Shown here one piece after another: positions 1 through 5,591 of a stretch of 9,548 nt of DNA. A program made the position numbers and the translations under genes. Position 1 is the first letter of the stretch, and every line of letters starts with the position of its first letter. The notes below the pieces were generated by a model that saw nothing but the letters and a program-made list of their open reading frames with translations, was not told where the DNA came from and searched no databases. The stretch is from NCBI GenBank assembly GCA_025464915.1, contig JAODNF010000475.1:1-9548 (forward strand). Reading direction: 5' to 3'. This DNA comes from Frankiales bacterium (GTDB lineage Bacteria; Actinomycetota; Actinomycetes; Mycobacteriales; SCTD01).

Positions 1-331
1 GGCGCACGGCCTCCGCGAGGACCAGCACCCCGAGCACCAGGAGCACCACGGCGTTCAGGACGGCGACGAGGATCTCCAGGCGCTGGAGGCCGAAGGTGCG
101 CGCCAGGGTCGGCGGTCGAGTGGCCAGGACGACGGCGAACAGGGTGAGGGCGATGCCCGCAGCGTCGGAGGCCATGTGGGCGGCGTCCGCGAGGAGCACG
201 ACGGAGTGCGCGACGAGCCCCCCGACGACCTCGGCGACGAGGACGGCCGTGGTGATGGCGAGGACGACGGTGAGCCGGCCGCGCTGCTCGCCGGCGGCGG
301 TGCCGTGGTGGTGGTCGTGCCCGCCGCTCAT
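1..331 (-). CDS. CDF family zinc-type cation exporter, N-terminal part (partial)
   Basis: This is the first 110 codons of a cation diffusion facilitator, a membrane antiporter that exports Zn2+ or similar divalent metal ions in exchange for protons; the rest lies left of the window. The start is the ATG at 331-329. The N-terminus is His-rich (MSGGHDHHHG), as in CzcD/ZitB-type members. Helix 1 is about residues 20-41 and helix 2 about 44-66. Helix 2 carries LLADAAHMASD, whose H52xxxD56 pair is the known zinc-site signature of the family; Mn or Fe types usually have DxxxD. The stretch from about residue 75 (RTFGLQRLEI) matches the conserved CzcD region after helix 2, and a third helix follows. 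No clear Shine-Dalgarno precedes the ATG, but TAGCCT lies six bases upstream, so the mRNA may be leaderless. It is head-to-head with a second CDF-like gene. Family assignment is firm; the metal is inferred. Confidence 0.88.
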   Translation of the reverse strand, partial: MSGGHDHHHGTAAGEQRGRLTVVLAITTAVLVAEVVGGLVAHSVVLLADAAHMASDAAGIALTLFAVVLATRPPTLARTFGLQRLEILVAVLNAVVLLVLGVLVLAEAVR

Positions 332-384
332 GCGATGAGGCTAGAGCGCGACCGCGACGAGCGCGTCCGTGGCTGAATGGGGAC
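332..384. promoter_or_regulatory. Divergent promoter region between two CDF-like genes
   Basis: These 53 bases must hold the leftward promoter of the CDF exporter and probably the rightward one of the short CDF-like gene. On the minus strand TAGCCT (343-338) fits the actinobacterial TANNNT -10 pattern and sits six bases before the ATG, as expected for a leaderless transcript. No good -35 element is visible. On the plus strand CTGAAT (373-378) is a poorer -10 candidate at a similar distance from its ATG. I see no clear palindromic metal-regulator operator here. Confidence 0.4.
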
Positions 385-957
385 ATGACGGAAGTGCTGC
401 TGAGACGCGGGGTCCGGCTGGAGCAGGTCACTCTCGGCTGGAACGTGCTGGGTCTCGGCGTGCTGGCCGTCGCCGCAGCGAGGGCCTCCTCGGTCGCGCT
501 CGTCGGCTTCGGCCTGGACAGCCTGATCGAGATCGGGGCGAGCGCCGTCGTGCTCTGGGAGCTGGCCGACGTCCGGCAGGAGCGACGGAACCGGGCGCTG
601 CGACTGATCGCGGTCGCGTTCGGGCTGCTGGCGGTCTACCTCGCCGTCCAGGCAGCCGTCGTGCTCGCCGTCGGCTTCCACCCGCACGTCAGCGGGCTCG
701 GCATCGCCTGGACCGCGGTGACGGCTGTCGTGATGTTCGCCCTGGCTGCAGGCAAGGCGCGCACGGGCGCCGCGCTCGGCAACCCCGTCCTGGTCGCCGA
801 GGGCCGCGTCACCCTGGTCGACGGGCTGCTGGCCGTCAGCGTTCTCGTCGGCCTGGTCCTCAACGCAACCGCCGGCTGGTGGTGGGCCGATCCGCTGGCA
901 GGGCTGGTGCTCGTGGGCTACGCGGTGAAGGAGGTGGCCGCGCTCAGAGCTGCGTGA
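385..957 (+). CDS. Short CDF-like cation transporter (membrane domain only)
   Basis: This 190-residue integral membrane protein resembles the transmembrane domain of cation diffusion facilitators. About six hydrophobic segments can be drawn (roughly 17-34, 36-58, 72-97, 102-122, 135-160, 165-186). Segment 2 has GFGLDSLIE, so D45xxxE49 stands where canonical members have a D/HxxxD metal pair. Segment 5 has E139 and D146 in AEGRVTLVD, near the position of the second metal-binding pair. The roughly 90-residue cytoplasmic domain of full-length CDFs (about 300 residues) is missing, and the ORF ends with a normal stop. Similar short 'cation transporter' proteins are known in actinobacteria, so this is probably a natural subfamily and not a broken gene. 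Its substrate is unknown. It is divergent from the full-length CDF gene, and its 3' end overlaps the convergent GNAT gene by 14 bases. Only a short GGGG precedes the ATG. Confidence 0.8.
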   Translation: MTEVLLRRGVRLEQVTLGWNVLGLGVLAVAAARASSVALVGFGLDSLIEIGASAVVLWELADVRQERRNRALRLIAVAFGLLAVYLAVQAAVVLAVGFHPHVSGLGIAWTAVTAVVMFALAAGKARTGAALGNPVLVAEGRVTLVDGLLAVSVLVGLVLNATAGWWWADPLAGLVLVGYAVKEVAALRAA

Positions 958-1459
958 CCAGCTGCTTCACGAGCACGGTGAACGCGAGGTCGTCGCGCCG
1001 GGGTCGCCCGAACCGGTCGTCGCCGTAGGGGAAGGGGCGGTGCTCGCCGGTGTCGACGTAGCCGCGGCGCAGGTAGTAGGCGATCAGCTCGGTTCGGCTC
1101 GTGATGACCGTCATCTCGACGTGCTTCGCACCGTGCTCGGCGGCGAGCTCCTCGGCGCGTGCCAGCAGCTGCGACCCGACACCGCCCCCCTGGAGCCCGG
1201 GGCGCACGGCGAACATCCCGAAGTAGGCGTACCCGTCCTTCGGGACCAGGGTGCAGCACCCGACCACCTGCCCGTCCTCGTCCTCCGCCACGACGAGGTG
1301 GTCGACCACCGACGCGACCTCGGCAGGGTCGGTGCGCTGGCCGTCGAGAAGGTCGGCCTCGGTGGTCCAGCCGGCGCGGCTGGACTCGCCCCGGTAGGCG
1401 GACTCGACGAGGGCGACGACGGCGTCGACGTCGGCGGGGGTTGCGTTGCGGATCCTCAC
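944..1459 (-). CDS. GNAT family N-acetyltransferase
   Basis: This is a cytoplasmic GCN5-related acetyltransferase of 171 residues that moves an acetyl group from acetyl-CoA to an amine on an unknown acceptor. The start RIRNATPADVDAV is the usual first strand and helix of the fold. Motif A, the acetyl-CoA pyrophosphate loop, is at about 82-103 (FAVRPGLQGGGVGSQLLARA), with Q90-G-G-G-V-G95 fitting the Q/RxxGxG/A signature. Motif B is around AYYLRRGYVDTG (127-138). I chose the GTG at 1459 because AGGGAG lies nine bases upstream and because domain homology begins there. An in-frame GTG at 1480 would add seven residues but has no ribosome-binding site. The stop overlaps the convergent CDF-like gene by 14 bases. 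Nothing nearby indicates the substrate. Confidence 0.87.
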   Translation of the reverse strand: MRIRNATPADVDAVVALVESAYRGESSRAGWTTEADLLDGQRTDPAEVASVVDHLVVAEDEDGQVVGCCTLVPKDGYAYFGMFAVRPGLQGGGVGSQLLARAEELAAEHGAKHVEMTVITSRTELIAYYLRRGYVDTGEHRPFPYGDDRFGRPRRDDLAFTVLVKQLVTQL

Positions 1460-1569
1460 CCCGGCAGTCTCCCTCAGCACGCCGCGCAGACGCCCGCGGA
1501 GGTCACCTGAACCGGATCCGGCACCTCTGCGAACCTTGTCCTGACACCCGGCACCGGAGGAGCTCCCGC
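1460..1569. promoter_or_regulatory. Divergent intergenic region, GNAT gene / glutathione peroxidase
   Basis: These 110 bases separate two divergently transcribed genes and so must contain both promoters. The clearest signal is the ribosome-binding site of the peroxidase gene, GGAGGAGC at about 1557-1564, ending five bases before its ATG. A perfect 10-base palindrome, CCGGATCCGG, lies at 1512-1521. It could be an operator, but in DNA this GC-rich it could equally be chance. I see no convincing -10/-35 pair on either strand. Confidence 0.35.
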
Positions 1570-2055
1570 ATGACCCTGTACGACATCCCGCTGACCACGC
1601 TCGACGGCAAGCCGGCCAGCCTTGCCGACTACGCCGGGCGGGCCGTGATGGTCGTGAACGTCGCCAGCAAGTGCGGCTACACGCCGCAGTACGCCGGCCT
1701 CGAGAGCCTCTACCAGCGCTACAAGGACCAGGGCTTCGTCGTGCTGGGCTTCCCGTGCAACCAGTTCCTGTTCCAGGAGCCGGGCGACGCCGAGTCGATC
1801 ACCGCCTGCGGCACGTCGTACGGCGTGAGCTTCCCGATCTTTGAGAAGGTCGCCGTCCGAGGCCGCAAGCAGCACCCGCTCTACAAGGAGCTCGTGAAGG
1901 CCAAGACCGCCGCGGGCACGGGCGGCGGGAGCAAGTGGAACTTCGAGAAGTTCCTTCTCGGCCGTGACGGCCAGGTCGTCGCGCGCTTCCGCACCAAGGT
2001 CGAGCCGTTGGCGCCCGAGGTCACCGAGGCCGTCGAGAAGGCCCTGGCCGCGTAG
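1570..2055 (+). CDS. Glutathione peroxidase family protein (cysteine type)
   Basis: This 161-residue thiol peroxidase reduces hydrogen peroxide or lipid hydroperoxides in the cytoplasm. The peroxidatic Cys is C35 in NVASKCGYTPQY. The rest of the family's catalytic tetrad is visible: Q65 in the FPCNQF motif (61-66), and W123 and N124 in WNFEKFL (123-129). The ATG at 1570 has a strong GGAGGAGC site just upstream, and the length matches bacterial BtuE/GpxA-like members. Two more cysteines are present. C80, in the helix before YGVSFP, sits where the resolving Cys of thioredoxin-dependent family members such as yeast Gpx3 lies, so thioredoxin may be the true reductant (inference). The loop after the Gln motif reads NQFLFQEPG, whereas the family usually has GG between NQF and QEPG. 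The stop codon directly abuts the stop of the convergent alpha/beta hydrolase gene. Confidence 0.95.
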   Translation: MTLYDIPLTTLDGKPASLADYAGRAVMVVNVASKCGYTPQYAGLESLYQRYKDQGFVVLGFPCNQFLFQEPGDAESITACGTSYGVSFPIFEKVAVRGRKQHPLYKELVKAKTAAGTGGGSKWNFEKFLLGRDGQVVARFRTKVEPLAPEVTEAVEKALAA

Positions 2056-2075
2056 CTACGCCGCGCGGACGCGGC
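2051..2075. repeat. Palindrome and GC hairpin at back-to-back stop codons
   Basis: The convergent peroxidase and alpha/beta hydrolase genes end at adjacent bases, giving TAG|CTA inside a perfect 10-base palindrome CGTAGCTACG (2051-2060). Immediately after comes GCCGCG-CGGA-CGCGGC (2060-2075), a perfect six-pair stem with a tetraloop, lying inside the last codons of the hydrolase gene. It could help stop the rightward peroxidase transcript, but no T-tract follows on either strand, so a terminator role is only a possibility. Confidence 0.35.
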
Positions 2076-2970
2076 GCTTGGCCACGGAGGCCAGCGCCGC
2101 GACGAGGGCCTCGCGCCACTCGTTCGTGTGCAGCACGAGCGACATGTGGCCGCCGTGGACCTCGAACACCTCGGCACCGGGGATGGCCGCGGCCATCTTG
2201 CGCTGCCGGCTGGCCGGGATGGCGTGGTCGTTGTCGGTCACGACGACCGCCGTGGGGCAGCTGATCTCACCGACCCACGGGGCGGAGTTGAAGCGGCCGA
2301 GCTCACCGAGGACCTCGGGCATCGACCAGGCGCTGGTGCTGCGGAACTCCGCGCGGCCGAAGGCGTGCGTCGACGCGTCGAGGTTCGGCGCAGCGGGCAG
2401 GTGCTGGGCGACCTTCTCGACGCGCGACAGGGCGTAGCCCGACAGCGGGTGCATCGCGAGCGTCATGATCGGGAAGAAGAACTTCTCCCGGCGCTTGCCG
2501 CGGAAGTTGCGGGCCGTCGCGCAGAGCGCGAGACCGGTCACCCGGGTCGGGTGGCGGTGCGCCACGAGCTGCGCCACCAGACCGCCCATGGAGTAGCCGG
2601 CGACGACGGCCTTGCTGATGCCGAGCTCGTCGAGCACGGCGATCGCGTCGTCGGCGCAGTCGTCCAGGCGGAAGCGGCGCGAGCGGATGCCGCGGCCGTG
2701 CCAGCGCTGGTCGAAGGCGACCACGCGGTAGGTCTTCGAGAGCTCCTCGAGGACCGGGTACCAGGTCAGGTAGGCGGTGCAACCGAGCGCGTGCAGCAGC
2801 AGCACCGTCGGGGCGTCCTCGCGGGGGCCAGGGACGTCCACCACGTAGGTCGTGCCGCGGCCGGGCAGCTCGAGCAGCCGGCCCTCGGGGACGGCCGGAA
2901 CGCTCGGCATCCTGACGACCTTGCGCATCCCGGCGCGCGCGACGCCCCCTGCCAGATCCGTGACCACCAT
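2056..2970 (-). CDS. Alpha/beta hydrolase, probable lipase/esterase
   Basis: This 304-residue alpha/beta-fold serine hydrolase is probably cytoplasmic, with no clear signal peptide. The oxyanion-hole strand is VLLLHALG (56-63). The nucleophile elbow is GYSMGG with Ser127. The acid is likely D248 in TDNDHAIP, and the catalytic His is H275 in HGGHMSLV, so the triad appears complete. The lid or cap region lies roughly between residues 150 and 230. The ATG at 2970 has GGAGG ten bases upstream (minus strand); the in-frame sequence further upstream is not protein-like. The gene is 62 bases downstream of, and co-directional with, the WS/DGAT gene, so the two probably form an operon. That context suggests ester or acylglycerol hydrolysis linked to neutral lipid turnover (inference). 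Other members of this fold are haloalkane dehalogenases, peroxidases or thioesterases, so the substrate remains open. Confidence 0.9.
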   Translation of the reverse strand: MVVTDLAGGVARAGMRKVVRMPSVPAVPEGRLLELPGRGTTYVVDVPGPREDAPTVLLLHALGCTAYLTWYPVLEELSKTYRVVAFDQRWHGRGIRSRRFRLDDCADDAIAVLDELGISKAVVAGYSMGGLVAQLVAHRHPTRVTGLALCATARNFRGKRREKFFFPIMTLAMHPLSGYALSRVEKVAQHLPAAPNLDASTHAFGRAEFRSTSAWSMPEVLGELGRFNSAPWVGEISCPTAVVVTDNDHAIPASRQRKMAAAIPGAEVFEVHGGHMSLVLHTNEWREALVAALASVAKRRVRAA

Positions 2971-3032
2971 GCTGGACGTGCCTCCTCGAGCGCGACTCTG
3001 CGCCTTCTTGGACTGCCCTACCTGGCGCGACG
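2971..3032 (-). other. Intergenic spacer between acyltransferase 1 and hydrolase
   Basis: This 62-base gap lies between two leftward genes. It contains the GAGGAGG ribosome-binding site of the hydrolase gene and a direct repeat of GTCGCGC (minus strand) at 2990-2996 and 3025-3031. No terminator hairpin with a T-tract is visible, which supports read-through from the acyltransferase gene. Confidence 0.4.
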
Positions 3033-4427
3033 TTACCCAGATGTGTCGAGAAGATCTTGCAAACTGCCCGAAAGGTGACCGGCGAGTCCCCGCAGGTCCG
3101 CGAGCACGTCGGGGCAGCTCAGCAGCGAGAAGTTCATGCGGTCGATGTAGGACCACACGGTGACGTTGAGGCCCATGCCCTCGAGGATCGGGCCCACGCT
3201 GAACAGGTCCGTCAGCTGCGCGCCCGCGATCCACACCGGCGCGGTGGGGCCCGGGACGTTCGAGACCACCACGTTGAACGGGGACGGGTGGTAGTCCGCG
3301 CCCTTGAAGCGGCTGTAGGCGCGGTTGACGAGGCTCATCGGCGCCGGCGGGACGAACTGGAACCAGTCCTCCATCATCTTCAGGCCGAGGGTCTTCTGCA
3401 CCAGCTTGACCTCGTTCGTCGTCCTCGAGATCTGGAGCAGGCGCTCGACCGGGTCGTCGATGTCGGTGGCCAGAGTCGTGAACATGTTGGAGACGGCGTT
3501 GCCGCCGAGGCGCGGCGGCGAGCCGGGGCTGTCGGTCGAGACCGGGACCCCGGCGAGCAGCGGCCCGTCCGGGTGCTCGCCGTGGGAGTCCATCCAGCTG
3601 CGCAGGGCTCCGGCCACCACAGCGAGCACGACGTCGTTGAGCGTGACGCCGTGAGCCTTCTTCACCCGCTTGAAGTCCTCGATGGGGAGCGACACGGTGG
3701 TGAACGAGCGCTGGGCGGTGATGGCACCGTCGAACGACGTCCTCGGAGTGTCGAGGATCGGCCGCGGCGTGGCGATGTCGCTGCCCTTCTTGTGGCGCAC
3801 CACAGCGAGGATCGCCCGGATCGTACGCAGCAGCAGCGCCGGAAGCAGCGCCATCTGCTTGACGGCGTCGACGATCGCGACCTTCGCGACGTCGCTGCCG
3901 TGCGGCGTCGGCTCCGGGTGCCAGTCCGGAGGCACCGGCGCCTCCGCGCTCGGTGTGAGGTCCATGATGTTGGCGAGCAGCGCGTTGGCGGCCACGCCGT
4001 CCGCGAGAGCGTGGTGCATCTTGGCGACGATGCCGACCCGGCCGTCCGCGAAGCCCTCGCAGACGTGCAGCTCCCAGAGCGGCAACGACCGCTTCAGCGG
4101 CGTGCTGGCGATGCGGCCGATGACCTCCTCGAACTGCTCCATGCCGCCTGGCTCCGGGATCCGGTCGAGGAAGATGTGCTGGTCCGGGTCGAAGTCACGG
4201 TCCTCCACCCACAGCGGGTGGTGCAGCTGGAACGGCACCTGCAGCACGCGCCGCTGGAAGGGGGGCACCAGGTGCAGCCGGCGGACCATCTCCTCCTTGA
4301 TCTGCGGGAACGCGTAGCCACCCGGGACCTGGCTGACGTCGACGATCGAGACCTTCAGCGTGTGCATGTGGAGCGTCGGGGTCTCCATGTACAGGAACCC
4401 GGCATCGGCTCCCGTCATGCGCTCCAC
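3033..4427 (-). CDS. WS/DGAT acyltransferase 1 (canonical HHxxxDG)
   Basis: This 464-residue bifunctional wax ester synthase/diacylglycerol acyltransferase-family enzyme uses acyl-CoA to esterify diacylglycerol or a fatty alcohol, forming storage lipid at the membrane or lipid-droplet surface. The N-terminus (ERMTGADAGFLYMETP) is typical of the family. The catalytic motif HHALADG (138-144) is intact. Other family landmarks are PLWELHVCEGF (115-125), NDVVLA (264-269), SNVPGP (389-394) and the closing GMGLNVTVWSY region (418-428). The GTG at 4427 gives the family-typical M-E-R start and has GGGAG about ten bases upstream; an ATG at 4418 is an alternative. The gene leads a leftward operon with an alpha/beta hydrolase and is divergent from the hydrolase/synthetase/acyltransferase 2 operon. 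The order of landmarks equals that in acyltransferase 2, so the two are diverged paralogues. Whether it prefers triacylglycerol or wax synthesis cannot be read from the sequence. Confidence 0.95.
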   Translation of the reverse strand: MERMTGADAGFLYMETPTLHMHTLKVSIVDVSQVPGGYAFPQIKEEMVRRLHLVPPFQRRVLQVPFQLHHPLWVEDRDFDPDQHIFLDRIPEPGGMEQFEEVIGRIASTPLKRSLPLWELHVCEGFADGRVGIVAKMHHALADGVAANALLANIMDLTPSAEAPVPPDWHPEPTPHGSDVAKVAIVDAVKQMALLPALLLRTIRAILAVVRHKKGSDIATPRPILDTPRTSFDGAITAQRSFTTVSLPIEDFKRVKKAHGVTLNDVVLAVVAGALRSWMDSHGEHPDGPLLAGVPVSTDSPGSPPRLGGNAVSNMFTTLATDIDDPVERLLQISRTTNEVKLVQKTLGLKMMEDWFQFVPPAPMSLVNRAYSRFKGADYHPSPFNVVVSNVPGPTAPVWIAGAQLTDLFSVGPILEGMGLNVTVWSYIDRMNFSLLSCPDVLADLRGLAGHLSGSLQDLLDTSG

Positions 4428-4541
4428 GTCGGGGAGTCTCCCCCACGCGGTCGGCGGATGCACGAGCCGTCCGCCGGACGGCGCGAGCGCTCTGGTCCCT
4501 GACGTGTTCCTTGTGCCTGTCGGACAGGGCAAGATGCGGGA
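4428..4541. promoter_or_regulatory. Divergent control region of the lipid locus with three palindromes
   Basis: This 114-base region drives both arms of the lipid locus. It holds three inverted repeats, each with a single central base: GGGGAG-T-CTCCCC (4431-4443), GCCGTCCG-C-CGGACGGC (4466-4482) and CCTGTC-G-GACAGG (4516-4528). The first overlaps the ribosome-binding site of acyltransferase 1 and could mask it. The third lies just upstream of a weak -10 candidate, CAAGAT (4530-4535), for the rightward operon. The left arm of the middle repeat can also pair with CGGCGGA at 4452-4458, so alternative folds are possible in a leftward leader RNA. The three sequences differ from one another, so they are not copies of one operator. 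Regulator binding is inferred only. Confidence 0.5.
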
Positions 4542-5591
4542 GTGACTCTGTTGCCTGAGCGTGTCGCCCGTCTTGTCGAGATGGCCGACGCCGAGGTGGG
4601 CTCGGGCAGGCTCCCTGCGTGCCAGCTCGCGCTCGCCCGAGACGGCGAGATCGTCGCCCGGCACACCGCGGGAGCGCCCGAGGACAGCCGCTTCACGACC
4701 TTCTCCGTCACCAAGGCGGTCACCGCCGCCGTGGCCTGGATGCACCTGTCGCCGGGTCAGCTCGCCGTCGACCTGATCCCGGAGTTCACGGGCGGGGGAA
4801 AGCAGGACGTCACCCTCGAGCACCTGCTCACGCACACGGCCGGGTTCCCTCGGGCGCCGATGCGGACGGAGGAGGCAGCGGACCCGGCGGCCCGGCGTGC
4901 CCGGTTCGCGAGCTGGCGGCTCGACACCCCGGCCGGAGAGCGGATGGAGTACCACGCCACGTCGGCGCACTGGGTGGTCGCGACGATGGTCGAGGTCGTC
5001 GCCGGCAAGCCGTTCGGGGAGGTGGTGCGCGAGCGCCTGGTCGACCCGCTTGGGCTGCCGTCTCTGCGGCTCGGCGAGGACGTCCCCGCCCTGGACGTGG
5101 TCCACCTCGGCATCCCGTCCGAGACCCCGGACCCGCTGTCGGCGGACCCGGCCTGGTTGCTGCGCTTCAACGACCCGGCGACCCGCAAGGTCGGGATCCC
5201 CGGCGCCGGGGCCGTGTCGACGGCCGACGACGTCGCCCTGCTCTACCAGCACCTGCTCCACGACCCGAAGGGGTTGTGGGACCCCGACGTGCTCGCCGAC
5301 GGCACCGGGCACGTCCGCTGCTCGCTGCCCGACCCGTGGACCGGCGTGCCGGCCAACAGGACGCTCGGCCTGACCGTCGCCGGCGACGACGGGAAGGCCC
5401 CGGTGCGCCAGTTCGGCCGGGCCACCGGGCCGCGCGCGTTCGGGGCCAGCGGGCTCGGCGGGCAGATCGCCTGGGCCGACCCGGACTCGGGCCTCTCGTT
5501 CTGCTTTCTCACAAACGGCCTCGACAGGGACCAGGTCGCTGCTTTCATCCGTGCCAACAAGCTGTCCACCTATGCCGCGAGGTGCGTGTGA
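4542..5591 (+). CDS. Beta-lactamase-fold serine hydrolase (family VIII-type esterase)
   Basis: This 349-residue protein belongs to the class C beta-lactamase/penicillin-binding-protein-like hydrolases, which include EstB-type carboxylesterases. The nucleophile motif SxxK is S55-V-T-K58, followed by the conserved LLTHTAGFPR (95-104). The second motif, normally YxN, reads Y137-H-A-T-S. The third region, often HxG or KTG, is replaced by FGASGLGGQ (300-308), followed by the family-like AWADPDSGLSF and FLTNGL. There is no signal peptide, so a cytoplasmic esterase or lipase is more likely than a cell-wall enzyme. The GTG at 4542 is the family-typical start (LPERVARLVEMADAEV). It lacks a well-spaced Shine-Dalgarno and may be leaderless. 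Its last codon and stop overlap the acyl-CoA synthetase start by four bases, so it leads a tightly coupled lipid operon. It may supply free fatty acid for activation (inference). Confidence 0.9.
   Translation: MTLLPERVARLVEMADAEVGSGRLPACQLALARDGEIVARHTAGAPEDSRFTTFSVTKAVTAAVAWMHLSPGQLAVDLIPEFTGGGKQDVTLEHLLTHTAGFPRAPMRTEEAADPAARRARFASWRLDTPAGERMEYHATSAHWVVATMVEVVAGKPFGEVVRERLVDPLGLPSLRLGEDVPALDVVHLGIPSETPDPLSADPAWLLRFNDPATRKVGIPGAGAVSTADDVALLYQHLLHDPKGLWDPDVLADGTGHVRCSLPDPWTGVPANRTLGLTVAGDDGKAPVRQFGRATGPRAFGASGLGGQIAWADPDSGLSFCFLTNGLDRDQVAAFIRANKLSTYAARCV

Noticed and set aside
1512..1521. CCGGATCCGG palindrome, also seen as CCGGATCCG at 8617-8625, as a shared operator
   Set aside because: A 9-base GC-rich word recurring in 9.5 kb at this composition is only mildly unusual, and the two downstream genes are not functionally linked.
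3057..4502. 481-codon plus-strand frame antisense to acyltransferase 1
   Set aside because: Composition is dominated by Arg, Val, Asp and His with no domain; it is typical antisense shadowing in high-GC DNA.
3033..5312. Very long minus-strand open frame (759 codons) extending upstream of acyltransferase 1
   Set aside because: Only the part from 4427 down matches the WS/DGAT family. The upstream half is low-complexity Arg/Gly/Asp-rich text antisense to the serine hydrolase gene, as expected from GC-rich codon bias.
4619..5587. Upstream extension of the acyl-CoA synthetase frame (to an 849-codon protein)
   Set aside because: The extra sequence is an out-of-frame shadow of the serine hydrolase gene. 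The synthetase homology starts at the GTG at 5588, which has its own ribosome-binding site.
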